A stretch of DNA of 12,604 nt from Pseudomonadota bacterium (GTDB lineage Bacteria > Pseudomonadota > Gammaproteobacteria > Burkholderiales > JABEVD01). Shown in pieces: positions 5,874-12,558 of the stretch. The stretch covers positions 1 to 12,604 of the forward strand of contig JAJZPK010000056.1 in the NCBI GenBank assembly GCA_021811205.1, in the 5' to 3' direction. Position 1 is the stretch's first letter. Every line of letters starts with the position of its first letter. The notes under the pieces were generated by a model. It was not told the DNA's origin. It made no database searches and saw nothing but the letters and a program-made list of their open reading frames with translations. A program made the position numbers and the translations under genes.

Positions 5874-8751
5874 GGGAGGACGCATCCAGCCGATTCAGGA
5901 GCGCTTCGAACTCTTCTGCCGGGACAGGTCTGCCGCAGTAATAGCCCTGGATCTGGTCGCATCCTTCCTGCTTCAGAAAGGACATCTGCTCTGCGGTTTC
6001 GACGCCTTCCGCGATCACTGTCAGCCTCAAGCTGTGCCCCATGGTGATGATGGTCCTGATGATGGCGGCGTCGTCCGGGTCTGCGCCGATGTCGCCGACG
6101 AATGAACGGTCGATCTTCAGCTTGTCGATCGGGAAGCGTTTCAGATAGGAAAGGGAGGAATAGCCCGTCCCGAAGTCGTCGATGGAAAGCAGCAAGCCTA
6201 TGTCCTTGATCGCGCGCAACGTCTTGATGGTCGAATCGGCGTCGTGCATGATGATGCCTTCCGTCATTTCGAGTTCGAGCAGCCGGGGCGGTAGGCCTGT
6301 TTCTTCCAGGATGCCGGCTATGGTGCCGACGATGTTCTTCTGCCTGAACTGGATGGCGGACAGATTCACTGCGACGGGTACTGAAGGAAGGCCAGCATCG
6401 AGCCATGCCTTGTTCTGCCTGCATGCGGCCCGGATCACCCATTCTCCGATCGCTGCAATTGCGCCGCATTCTTCCGCGATGGGAATGAAGACGGAAGGCG
6501 GCACGAGCCCCCTGTCCGGGTGAAGCCAGCGCAGCAGCGCTTCTATCCCGACGATCTTCCCGCTCGACAGATCGATTTGCGGCTGGTAGTGGAGAGAAAA
6601 CTCCCCGCGCTTCATGGCCATCTTCAGGTCGCTTTCGAAGGAGAGCTGCTCGAGCGCCTTGGTGTTCATGTTTTCGGTGAAAAACTGGAAATTGCCGCGT
6701 CCCTGCTCCTTCGCGTGGTACATCGCTGCGTCGGCATTCTTGATCAGCGCGGTGTGGCTCTTTCCGTCTTCGGGATAGATGCTGATTCCGATGCTTGGGG
6801 AAGTGACGATATCCTTGCCTTCGATGGGAACGGGATCGGCCATTTCTTCGAGAATTTTCTGCGCAACATGGGCCGCATCGTTGGTGCTCTTGATTCCGGT
6901 CAGGAGCACGACGAATTCGTCCCCGCCGAGCCGTGCCACGGTGTCCGTTGCTCTTACGCAGCGCTGCAGCCTTTTTGCCACGGCCTGCAGCAGCAGGTCG
7001 CCTGCGAAATGGCCGAGCGAGTCGTTGATGTTCTTGAATCGGTCCAGGTCAAGAAAGAGAACGGCCAGCTTCTGGCCGCTTCGTCCTGCCGATGCGATCG
7101 CCGACTCGAGTCGTTCGACGAGGAGCGTCCTGTTGGGGAGATTGGTCAGCGCATCGTAGTGGGCGAGATGCTTGATCTGCTCGAAGGAAGCCTTGCGCTC
7201 GGTGATGTCGGAAAACAGCGCGATGTGGTTGGTGATCTCTCCACGTTCGTTCCTGACGAGATGGATGGAGGCCCATTTCGGGTAGATTTCCCCGCTTTTT
7301 CGCCTGTCCCAGATCTCTCCCTGCCAGCTTCCCTTGGACAGCAGCGTGTTCCACATTTCCTTGTAGAAGCCGGCCTTGTGTCTGTCCGATTTCAGGATTC
7401 TGGGGTTCTGCCCAAGGGCCTCGCTTTCCGCATACCCCGTGATGTCGGTGAAGGCCTTGTTGACCTTGATGATGATGTTGTTGGCGTCGGTGATCATGAT
7501 GGCTTCCTTGCTGCTCACGAACACCTGGGCGGACAACCCGAGCTGCTCCTCGACCGACTTGCTTGCCGTGATGTCTTCGGCAATGCCGGCGATGCGGATG
7601 ATTTCGCCCTTGTCGTCCCTCACCGGAAAGGCGCGGTCGCGTATCCAGCGCATTTCCCCGTCGCCTCGAATGATCCTGTAGGTTTCGTCGTATTGCACGG
7701 ACAGCATGTCTTTTGCCGCAGCGAGGACGCGCTCCCTGTCTTCTTCATGGACCGCATCGAACAGCGAATCGGGTCCTGTGAGGCTGTCCACGGAAGCGCC
7801 CCAGATCCGCTCGAAAGCCGGGCTGACATAAAGCAGTTTTTCGCGCTTCGCATCCGTCATCCAGAAGACCTGGTTGATGTTTTCGGCGAGCTGCCTGAAT
7901 CTTCCCTCGCTCTCCTCGAGGTTTCCTGCATAGTCCTGGACCTGGTGCAGACTTTTTTCCAGGCTGTCAGCAAGGGAATTGAAGGCGTCCCCGATTCTGC
8001 CGATTTCGTCATTGCCCTTGATTTCGACGCGCCTCGACAGGTCGCCGTCCGCCTGCATGGCGCTCATCACTTCCTGAAGCGATCTGACGGGGGAGATGAA
8101 GGAGCGAAGCAGCAACCCGATGACGACGAAGAGCGCAGCCTGGAGCCCGATCTGTCCGGCCCACAGGAAGGCGTTGATTTCTGTCATCCTGGCTTTTTCG
8201 CTGGACAGATTCAGGACCACGCTGGCTGCCCCGTTGACGCTGCCGACCTTGACGTGGTGGCAAGTCAGGCAGTTCGTTCCCCTGAAATTGGTGCTCACGA
8301 TGAAAGGAACCACGATGCGCACCTTGGGCGAGCGCGCCTTGAGGTCGAAGCTGCCGAAATAGGGCTTGCCCGTCTCGAGCACTTGCCTGTCGATGGCGTC
8401 CTTCGCCTGTTCCTCGGGCAGCCCGGGTCCGAACTGCCTTTTAACCTGATCCGCGCGGATGATCCTGAGATTCTCAACGCCCTTCGAGCTGCCCATCTTC
8501 TTGATGAACAGCATGCGGTTTGCAGGATCCTGGATCTTTCCTGTCAGCATCAGCATGTTCATGCCGTTGATCACGCCGTCCGCCGTTTCGATGGCGCGGT
8601 TTACGGTCGACTGCCTCACCTGATCCTCGAAATGGTCGAGAATCCATCTTTGCGCGATCAGCATGATGACCAGAAGGGAGCACTGGATCAGGAGATGCAT
8701 CCTGACCTGGATGCTGAGTGAACCCCACCAGCGTTTCAAGGATTCGATCAT
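5866..8751 (-). CDS. Membrane c-di-GMP cyclase/phosphodiesterase with periplasmic CxxCH sensor, HAMP, two PAS, GGDEF and EAL
   Basis: Domains of the 961-residue protein in order: membrane segment (about 17-34); periplasmic region (about 40-195) with CLTCHH at 161-166, a c-type heme attachment motif as in Tll0287-like (DUF3365) sensors; second membrane segment (about 196-218); HAMP (about 217-270, SPVRSLQEV to GRIGDAFNSLADSL); PAS 1 with PAC (about 287-398); PAS 2 with PAC (about 408-520); GGDEF domain (about 525-690); EAL domain (about 705-955). GGDEF is exact at 609-613, with an I-site RATD at 600-603 five residues before it. The EAL domain keeps EALLRW (737-742), VNLSAIQF, DDFGTGYSS (858-866), DRSF and AEGVET (914-919). 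Both cyclic-di-GMP synthesis and breakdown are therefore possible, tuned by redox or ligand sensing at the heme and by the PAS domains. The start ATG has a weak GGAA eight bases upstream. Direction of net activity and the ligand are unknown. Confidence 0.94.
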   Translation of the reverse strand: MIESLKRWWGSLSIQVRMHLLIQCSLLVIMLIAQRWILDHFEDQVRQSTVNRAIETADGVINGMNMLMLTGKIQDPANRMLFIKKMGSSKGVENLRIIRADQVKRQFGPGLPEEQAKDAIDRQVLETGKPYFGSFDLKARSPKVRIVVPFIVSTNFRGTNCLTCHHVKVGSVNGAASVVLNLSSEKARMTEINAFLWAGQIGLQAALFVVIGLLLRSFISPVRSLQEVMSAMQADGDLSRRVEIKGNDEIGRIGDAFNSLADSLEKSLHQVQDYAGNLEESEGRFRQLAENINQVFWMTDAKREKLLYVSPAFERIWGASVDSLTGPDSLFDAVHEEDRERVLAAAKDMLSVQYDETYRIIRGDGEMRWIRDRAFPVRDDKGEIIRIAGIAEDITASKSVEEQLGLSAQVFVSSKEAIMITDANNIIIKVNKAFTDITGYAESEALGQNPRILKSDRHKAGFYKEMWNTLLSKGSWQGEIWDRRKSGEIYPKWASIHLVRNERGEITNHIALFSDITERKASFEQIKHLAHYDALTNLPNRTLLVERLESAIASAGRSGQKLAVLFLDLDRFKNINDSLGHFAGDLLLQAVAKRLQRCVRATDTVARLGGDEFVVLLTGIKSTNDAAHVAQKILEEMADPVPIEGKDIVTSPSIGISIYPEDGKSHTALIKNADAAMYHAKEQGRGNFQFFTENMNTKALEQLSFESDLKMAMKRGEFSLHYQPQIDLSSGKIVGIEALLRWLHPDRGLVPPSVFIPIAEECGAIAAIGEWVIRAACRQNKAWLDAGLPSVPVAVNLSAIQFRQKNIVGTIAGILEETGLPPRLLELEMTEGIIMHDADSTIKTLRAIKDIGLLLSIDDFGTGYSSLSYLKRFPIDKLKIDRSFVGDIGADPDDAAIIRTIITMGHSLRLTVIAEGVETAEQMSFLKQEGCDQIQGYYCGRPVPAEEFEALLNRLDASSLI

Positions 8752-8807
8752 GTACGGGTTCCGATTGCTGCCTTGCCTTTTCCCGGGCGCTTTGCTATGT
8801 TTGCCCG
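8752..8807. other. Divergent intergenic gap between the c-di-GMP gene and the PP0621-pilSR operon
   Basis: Only 56 bases separate the two divergent start codons, so the promoters of both transcription units must lie here or reach into coding sequence. A plus-strand sigma-70-like pair is described separately. For the minus-strand gene I see only a GGAA ribosome-binding-site candidate (plus-strand TTCC at 8759-8762) and no convincing promoter in the gap; it may lie inside the PP0621 coding region. No inverted repeat suggesting a shared operator was noticed. Confidence 0.6.
8773..8801 (+). promoter_or_regulatory. Candidate sigma-70 promoter for PP0621-pilS-pilR-ampD
   Basis: TTGCCT at 8773-8778 and TATGTT at 8796-8801 are separated by 17 bases, the ideal spacing. 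Matches to consensus are 4/6 (TTGACA) and 4-5/6 (TATAAT). Transcription would start about seven bases after the -10, at or next to the ATG at 8808, giving a leaderless or nearly leaderless message. Based on reading alone. Confidence 0.4.
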
Positions 8808-9020
8808 ATGTCCAAGATCATTCTGCTGGCTGTCATATTCTTCGTTGCTTATTCCCTTGCCAAAGACCGGAGCCCGAAGAGGTCGGCGCCTAAGGCACCG
8901 AAAACCGAAGACATGGTCAAATGCGCACATTGCGGCGTCCATTTGCCGAGGAGCGAGAGCATTGCATTCGGTAACCTCTCTTTCTGCTGCGAAGAACATC
9001 GCCGTTTGCGCATGAAATGA
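8808..9020 (+). CDS. PP0621 family small membrane protein with Cys-rich zinc-ribbon-like tail
   Basis: The product has 70 residues. It opens with a hydrophobic segment (MSKIILLAVIFFVAYSLAK, residues 1-19), then a lysine/proline-rich linker (20-36). The C-terminal part contains VKCAHCGVHLPRSESIAF followed by FCCEEHRR: four cysteines and nearby histidines in the pattern CxxCGxH...CCxEH, suggestive of a small metal (probably zinc) site. It matches my memory of the PP0621 family of uncharacterised proteobacterial proteins often found next to pilS; function unknown. ATG 8808 gives an N-terminus suited to membrane insertion. No Shine-Dalgarno sequence is seen before it. The gene end overlaps pilS as ATGA, implying co-translation with the sensor kinase. 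A role in PilS signalling or membrane metal sensing would be speculation. Confidence 0.8.
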   Translation: MSKIILLAVIFFVAYSLAKDRSPKRSAPKAPKTEDMVKCAHCGVHLPRSESIAFGNLSFCCEEHRRLRMK

Positions 9021-10597
9021 ATCTGGTCAGCCATATCGTCGCCCCAGACACGGGAACGAATCACGACGATTTGTTCTGGCGACTTTTACTTTATTTTAAC
9101 ATCTATCGCATCATCCTAGGTGCGCTTTTCCTCGGCTCCTATGTCATCCTGGGCGGAAAGCTCGATTTCGTCGTCGTCGATCCTGCATTCTTCGTCTATG
9201 GGAGCGCGGCCTACCTGATTGTCGGCCTGGCCTTCGTCATGCCGATCGCTTGGCGCAAGCCTGATTTCAATATCCAGCTTTCGCTTCAGGTATGCCTCGA
9301 TATCGCTTTCGTCGTCTTCCTGATGCATGCGAGCGGCGGCATCCAGAGCGGGATCGGCCTTCTTCTCCTTGTTTCCATAGCCGAGTCCGGCCTCATCCGG
9401 CACGGCAGGATGACGCTTTTCTTCGCTGCCCTTGCCGCCATTGCGGTATTGCTCGAGCATACCTACGACATCGTCTACCTGGATGCGTCGAGCACCCATT
9501 ATGTCCAGGCCGGCATGCTGTCGATCGGCTATTTCGTGATCGGCGGATTGATGCGCGTGCTGGCCCAGTCGAACAGGGAAAGCGTCGAACTCGCCAGGCG
9601 CCGCGAGGAGGATCTGGCCAGCATGGAGGAAATCAACCACAGGGTGATCCAGGATCTTCAGGACGGCATACTCGTTCTGGACGGAGAAGGGCGGATCGTG
9701 AGCTGGAATCTTCAGGCGGAGAGCCTGCTCGGCGCAAAGGGAGATTCTCTCCAGGGCACGTTTCTAGAGAAGGAGGAGCCGCAGGTCGCGAGGCTCTGGC
9801 AGGCGAGAGAGGCTGCATCGATCGATGAGAATCTGCTTGCAACGGCGAAAAATGGCAGGCGGATCAGGGTCAGTTTCGCTCAGGTCGGGGGCGGATCGGT
9901 CGTTTTCCTTGAGGACTGGGACAGGATTCAGGATCAGGCGAGACAGATCAAGCTCGCAGCCCTGGGACGCCTCACGGCCAACGTCGCCCACGAAATCAGG
10001 AATCCATTGTCTTCCATCACCTATGCGGCCGAGCTGTTGCGCGAGGATGCAGGAGGCGAATCGCGCCTGCTCGACATCATTCTTGAGAACGCGAGAAGGC
10101 TGGACAGCATGGTCCAGGACATTCTCCGCTTCAACAGGAAGGACAGGGCCAATGCCGAAATTTTCGGGGTTGGGGAATTCTTCCCCACTTTTCTCGAGCA
10201 GTTCTGCAAGATCCAGAAGGTGCAGAGCGAATGCTTTTCCCTTCAATTGGAAACGGACAAGCGCGTGCTTTTCGACAAGAGCCATCTGAACCAGGTGATG
10301 TGGAATCTTTGCAGGAACGCATGGCGCCATTCGCAGCAGAAGCCGGGGAGCGTCGTCATCCGCGTCGATGATGAGGGAAAACATATCGTCGTCGACGTCG
10401 TGGACGACGGGCCGGGCGTACCCGAGCCTTTGCAGGCCCAGCTGTTCGAACCTTTCTTCACGACTTCCGAAGGGGGGACGGGGCTCGGGTTGTACATCGC
10501 CAGGGAAATCGTGCAGGTGAACGATGCGCAGCTCGCTTATGTGGAGGGAAGTGCATGCGGCCATTTCAGGATTCGTTGCAGGAAGAGCGATGAGTAA
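9017..10597 (+). CDS. pilS: Sensor histidine kinase PilS
   Basis: PilS is the membrane kinase of the PilS-PilR system that controls type IV pilin expression; in Pseudomonas it senses pilin levels in the membrane. The 526-residue product has several hydrophobic segments between about residues 28 and 180 (the PilS six-helix region), then a PAS domain (about 205-300, DGILVLDGEGRIVSWN). The HisKA dimerisation domain carries the H-box ANVAHEIRNPLSSI (phospho-acceptor H325). The ATPase domain shows the N-box NLCRNAWRHS (430-439), DDGPGVP (463-469), FEPFFTT (477-483) and GGTGLGLYIA (486-495). All catalytic boxes are intact. It starts in a 4-base overlap with the PP0621-like gene, has no clear ribosome-binding site of its own, and ends in an 8-base overlap with pilR. 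Gene order and the multi-pass N-terminus distinguish it from NtrB-type kinases. Confidence 0.94.
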   Translation: MNLVSHIVAPDTGTNHDDLFWRLLLYFNIYRIILGALFLGSYVILGGKLDFVVVDPAFFVYGSAAYLIVGLAFVMPIAWRKPDFNIQLSLQVCLDIAFVVFLMHASGGIQSGIGLLLLVSIAESGLIRHGRMTLFFAALAAIAVLLEHTYDIVYLDASSTHYVQAGMLSIGYFVIGGLMRVLAQSNRESVELARRREEDLASMEEINHRVIQDLQDGILVLDGEGRIVSWNLQAESLLGAKGDSLQGTFLEKEEPQVARLWQAREAASIDENLLATAKNGRRIRVSFAQVGGGSVVFLEDWDRIQDQARQIKLAALGRLTANVAHEIRNPLSSITYAAELLREDAGGESRLLDIILENARRLDSMVQDILRFNRKDRANAEIFGVGEFFPTFLEQFCKIQKVQSECFSLQLETDKRVLFDKSHLNQVMWNLCRNAWRHSQQKPGSVVIRVDDEGKHIVVDVVDDGPGVPEPLQAQLFEPFFTTSEGGTGLGLYIAREIVQVNDAQLAYVEGSACGHFRIRCRKSDE

Positions 10598-11882
10598 GCG
10601 GGTGCTGATCGTCGACGACGAGCGCGACATCCTCGAGCTCCTCGAGCTAGCCCTCATCAGGATGGGGCTCGAGTCTTTTAGCGCCGGCAGCGTGAAGGAG
10701 GCGATCGAGCAGCTCGGCAAGCGGCATTACGATCTGTGCCTCACCGACATGCGCATGCCTGACGGCGAAGGGCTCGAAATCGTCGACCATGTCGCGAAGC
10801 ATCATCCCAGCCTGCCTGTTGCCGTGATCACGGCGCACGGCAGCCTGGACAATGCGATATCCGCCCTCAAGATGGGCGCATTCGACTATCTCGCGAAACC
10901 TGTCTCGCTCGAGCAGTTGAGAGCCCTGGTGAAATCGGCATTGGCCCTTCCCGAGTCTTCGGAGGAGCAGGGCGGCCTGCTTGGCGGGTCCCAGGCCATG
11001 TGCCAGGTGAGGGGGGTGATAGAGAAGCTCGCAAGGAGCCAGGCGCCGGTCTACATCAGCGGCGAATCGGGGAGCGGCAAGGAGCGCGCAGCCAGGCTGA
11101 TCCACGAGAAGAGCGCGCGGCGCGACAAGCCCTTCATCGCCGTCAACTGCGGCGCGATTCCAGAGAACCTCATGGAAAGCGAATTCTTCGGTTACAGGAA
11201 AGGTGCGTTCACGGGCGCCGAACATGATCAGGAGGGCTTTTTTCAGGCTGCGGACGGCGGCACGCTTTTTCTCGACGAAGTGGCCGATCTCCCGCTGCTC
11301 ATGCAGGTGAAGCTGCTGCGCGCCATCCAGGAAAAGAAGGTGAGAAGGCTGGGCGCATCCGCCGAGGAGCCCGTGAACGTGCGCATCATTTCCGCAACCC
11401 ACCAGAATCTTGCCGAATGCGTCGAAAAGGGCAAGCTGCGCCACGACCTGTATTACCGCCTCAACGTCATCGCATTGAAGATGCCTCCATTGAGGGAGAT
11501 GAGGGAGGACATTCCGCTGCTCGCCCATGCCATCCTGGACAGGATCAGCGCCGACTGCAGGATCGGGGGGGATGCGCTGGCAGCGCTTGCCTCCTATGAT
11601 TTTCCCGGAAACGTCAGGGAGCTCGAAAACATCCTCGAGCGTGCGGCCGCGCTCTGCTCGGAAAACCTGATCACGATCGACGATCTCCAGCTCGAAAGGA
11701 AGGAAGAGTCGGGAGAGATGCCTGCCGAAAACTCGCTGCAGGATTACCTCGACAGGCTGGAGAAGGAAGCCATCCTGGATGCATTGACCAAGACGAAATA
11801 CAACAGGACCGCGGCGGCCAAACTCCTCGGGGTCACATTCAGGGCGCTGCGCTACCGCATGGAGAGGCTGGGGATCAAATGA
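10590..11882 (+). CDS. pilR: Sigma-54-dependent response regulator PilR
   Basis: This 430-residue NtrC-family activator is the partner of PilS and, in relatives, turns on pilA transcription with RpoN. The receiver domain (about 1-118) has the acidic pair D9/D10, phospho-acceptor D53 (LTDMRMPDGEG), T81 and K103. The AAA+ domain (about 130-360) shows Walker A GESGSGKE (158-165), the sigma-54 contact loop GAFTGA (205-210), Walker B GGTLFLDE (223-230) and the arginine region RHDLYYRLNV (284-293). A Fis-type helix-turn-helix closes the protein (about 390-427, NRTAAAKLLGVTFRALRYRM). ATG 10590 is chosen over an in-frame start at 10524 because it gives the normal MSKRVLIVDD start and has AGGAAGAG immediately upstream; the longer form would add 22 residues not expected before a receiver domain. 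No sigma-54 target promoter or pilA is in the window. Confidence 0.95.
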   Translation: MSKRVLIVDDERDILELLELALIRMGLESFSAGSVKEAIEQLGKRHYDLCLTDMRMPDGEGLEIVDHVAKHHPSLPVAVITAHGSLDNAISALKMGAFDYLAKPVSLEQLRALVKSALALPESSEEQGGLLGGSQAMCQVRGVIEKLARSQAPVYISGESGSGKERAARLIHEKSARRDKPFIAVNCGAIPENLMESEFFGYRKGAFTGAEHDQEGFFQAADGGTLFLDEVADLPLLMQVKLLRAIQEKKVRRLGASAEEPVNVRIISATHQNLAECVEKGKLRHDLYYRLNVIALKMPPLREMREDIPLLAHAILDRISADCRIGGDALAALASYDFPGNVRELENILERAAALCSENLITIDDLQLERKEESGEMPAENSLQDYLDRLEKEAILDALTKTKYNRTAAAKLLGVTFRALRYRMERLGIK

Positions 11883-12427
11883 GGCTCGATGAGGCGGGCA
11901 TGCTGGAAGGCGCCGAATGCATTCCTTCGCCCAATTGCGACGATCGGCCAGATGGGGTCGAAATCGACCTCATCGTCATCCACAACATCAGCCTGCCTCC
12001 AGGCGAATTCGGCGGAAGCGGGGTGATCGAGCTTTTCACCAATACCCTGGATGGCGCTGCGCATCCCTTCTATGCATCCATTGCGAACCTCCGGGTCTCG
12101 AGCCATTTCTACATCGACAGGGCAGGAAAAATCTTCCAGTTCGTTCCGACGAAGATGCGCGCATGGCATGCCGGTCTGTCCCAATGGTATGGACGAGAGC
12201 GGTGCAACGACTTTTCGATCGGCATCGAGCTCGAAGGCACGGACCTTCTTCCATTTGCCGATGAGCAGTACGAATCCCTCGCGAATCTGAGCCTCGCCAT
12301 ACTCGAGAAGCACCCCGTGTGCGGTCTTGCAGGCCACTCCGACATCGCCCCCGGCAGGAAGACCGATCCCGGCCCGTTTTTCGACTGGAATCGCTACAGA
12401 TTCTCAATTGGAAAGCTATCTTCCTGA
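11879..12427 (+). CDS. ampD: 1,6-anhydro-N-acetylmuramyl-L-alanine amidase AmpD
   Basis: AmpD is a cytosolic zinc amidase that cuts the peptide from anhydro-muramyl peptides during cell-wall recycling; in species with AmpR/AmpC its loss raises beta-lactamase. The 182-residue product is full length. The zinc ligands are H35 (LIVIHNISLP), H153 and D163 (GHSDIAPGRKTDPGPFFDW), and the catalytic glutamate is E117 (SIGIELEG). The family motifs VSSHFYIDRAGKIFQ (74-88) and RAWHAG (94-99) are present. ATG 11879 overlaps the pilR stop (ATGA), with GGGGA at 11870-11874 just upstream and GGAGAGG further back. Sitting behind pilS-pilR is a common betaproteobacterial order. No ampR or ampC is visible, so resistance control cannot be inferred. 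Confidence 0.95.
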   Translation: MRLDEAGMLEGAECIPSPNCDDRPDGVEIDLIVIHNISLPPGEFGGSGVIELFTNTLDGAAHPFYASIANLRVSSHFYIDRAGKIFQFVPTKMRAWHAGLSQWYGRERCNDFSIGIELEGTDLLPFADEQYESLANLSLAILEKHPVCGLAGHSDIAPGRKTDPGPFFDWNRYRFSIGKLSS

Positions 12428-12450
12428 TTTCATTTGGCATAAAAATGGTG

Positions 12451-12479
12451 TTGCGCTTTTGTCGAGAAGTCACTAGAAT
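12451..12479 (+). promoter_or_regulatory. Candidate upstream sigma-70 promoter (P1) before nrdA
   Basis: TTGCGC (12451-12456) and TAGAAT (12474-12479) are 17 bases apart. The -10 is a 5/6 match, the -35 only 3/6. The weaker NrdR-like box lies directly over this -10. Confidence 0.4.
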
Positions 12480-12485
12480 TTGTTC
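12470..12485 (+). promoter_or_regulatory. NrdR box 1 (degenerate)
   Basis: TCACTAGAATTTGTTC keeps the CACTA left half and the TTGT of the right half of the 16-base NrdR consensus (about 10 of 16 positions). On its own it would be unremarkable. Its start is exactly 32 bases before that of the strong box, about three DNA turns, which is the spacing expected for a paired NrdR site. Confidence 0.6.
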
Positions 12486-12515
12486 TTGACCGCATCAAAG
12501 AACACTATATATAGT
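12486..12515 (+). promoter_or_regulatory. Candidate downstream sigma-70 promoter (P2) before nrdA
   Basis: TTGACC (12486-12491) and TATAGT (12510-12515) are separated by 18 bases; each hexamer matches consensus at 5/6. Transcription would begin near 12522, giving a leader of about 37 nt. The -10 is inside the strong NrdR box. Confidence 0.5.
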
Positions 12516-12517
12516 GT
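12502..12517 (+). promoter_or_regulatory. NrdR box 2 (strong, perfect palindrome)
   Basis: ACACTATATATAGTGT is a perfect 16-base inverted repeat and matches the NrdR consensus acaCwAtATaTwGtgt at all positions. NrdR is the zinc-ribbon/ATP-cone repressor that senses ATP/dATP and shuts down ribonucleotide reductase genes. This site strongly predicts that the following gene encodes a ribonucleotide reductase subunit. Confidence 0.88.
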
Positions 12518-12558
12518 CGAGATGCGTTTCCAGATCAACTCGTGAGGGAGAGTTCGCC

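Larger units (their letters stand above)
12428..12558 (+). promoter_or_regulatory. nrd promoter/regulatory region
   Basis: This is the largest non-coding stretch, 131 bases, clearly AT-richer than its surroundings. It holds two candidate sigma-70 promoters and two NrdR-like boxes, listed separately, and a ribosome-binding site GAGGGAG at 12544-12550, eight bases before the next ATG. No rho-independent terminator for ampD and no perfect DnaA box (TTATCCACA) were seen. Confidence 0.7.

Noticed and set aside
6520..8721. Open frame of 733 codons on the plus strand, antisense to the c-di-GMP gene
   Set aside because: The minus-strand frame has unmistakable HAMP, PAS, GGDEF and EAL motifs. The plus-strand translation has no recognisable domain and is a by-product of codon bias in a GC-rich gene.
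8718..8807. Longer 100-residue form of the PP0621-like protein starting at 8718
   Set aside because: The extra 30 residues overlap the start of the divergent gene, would bury the N-terminal membrane segment and look like non-coding translation; ATG 8808 fits the family.
10384..10412. GTCGAC-rich, near-palindromic stretch in pilS
   Set aside because: It codes for the conserved VVDVVDDGPG region before and in the ATP-binding box, so the repeated GTCGAC pattern reflects Val-Asp codons.
10524..10589. PilR start 22 codons upstream
   Set aside because: The extra residues lie wholly within the pilS 3' end. ATG 10590 has a good ribosome-binding site and gives the standard receiver-domain N-terminus.
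10630..10650. Repeated CTCGAG blocks near the start of pilR
   Set aside because: They encode the normal LELLELA helix of the receiver domain; the repetition follows codon choice for Leu-Glu and shows no operator symmetry.
9764..10720. Minus-strand open frame of 318 codons over pilS and pilR
   Set aside because: The kinase ATPase boxes and the receiver start lie in the plus-strand frames; the antisense product is unstructured in composition.
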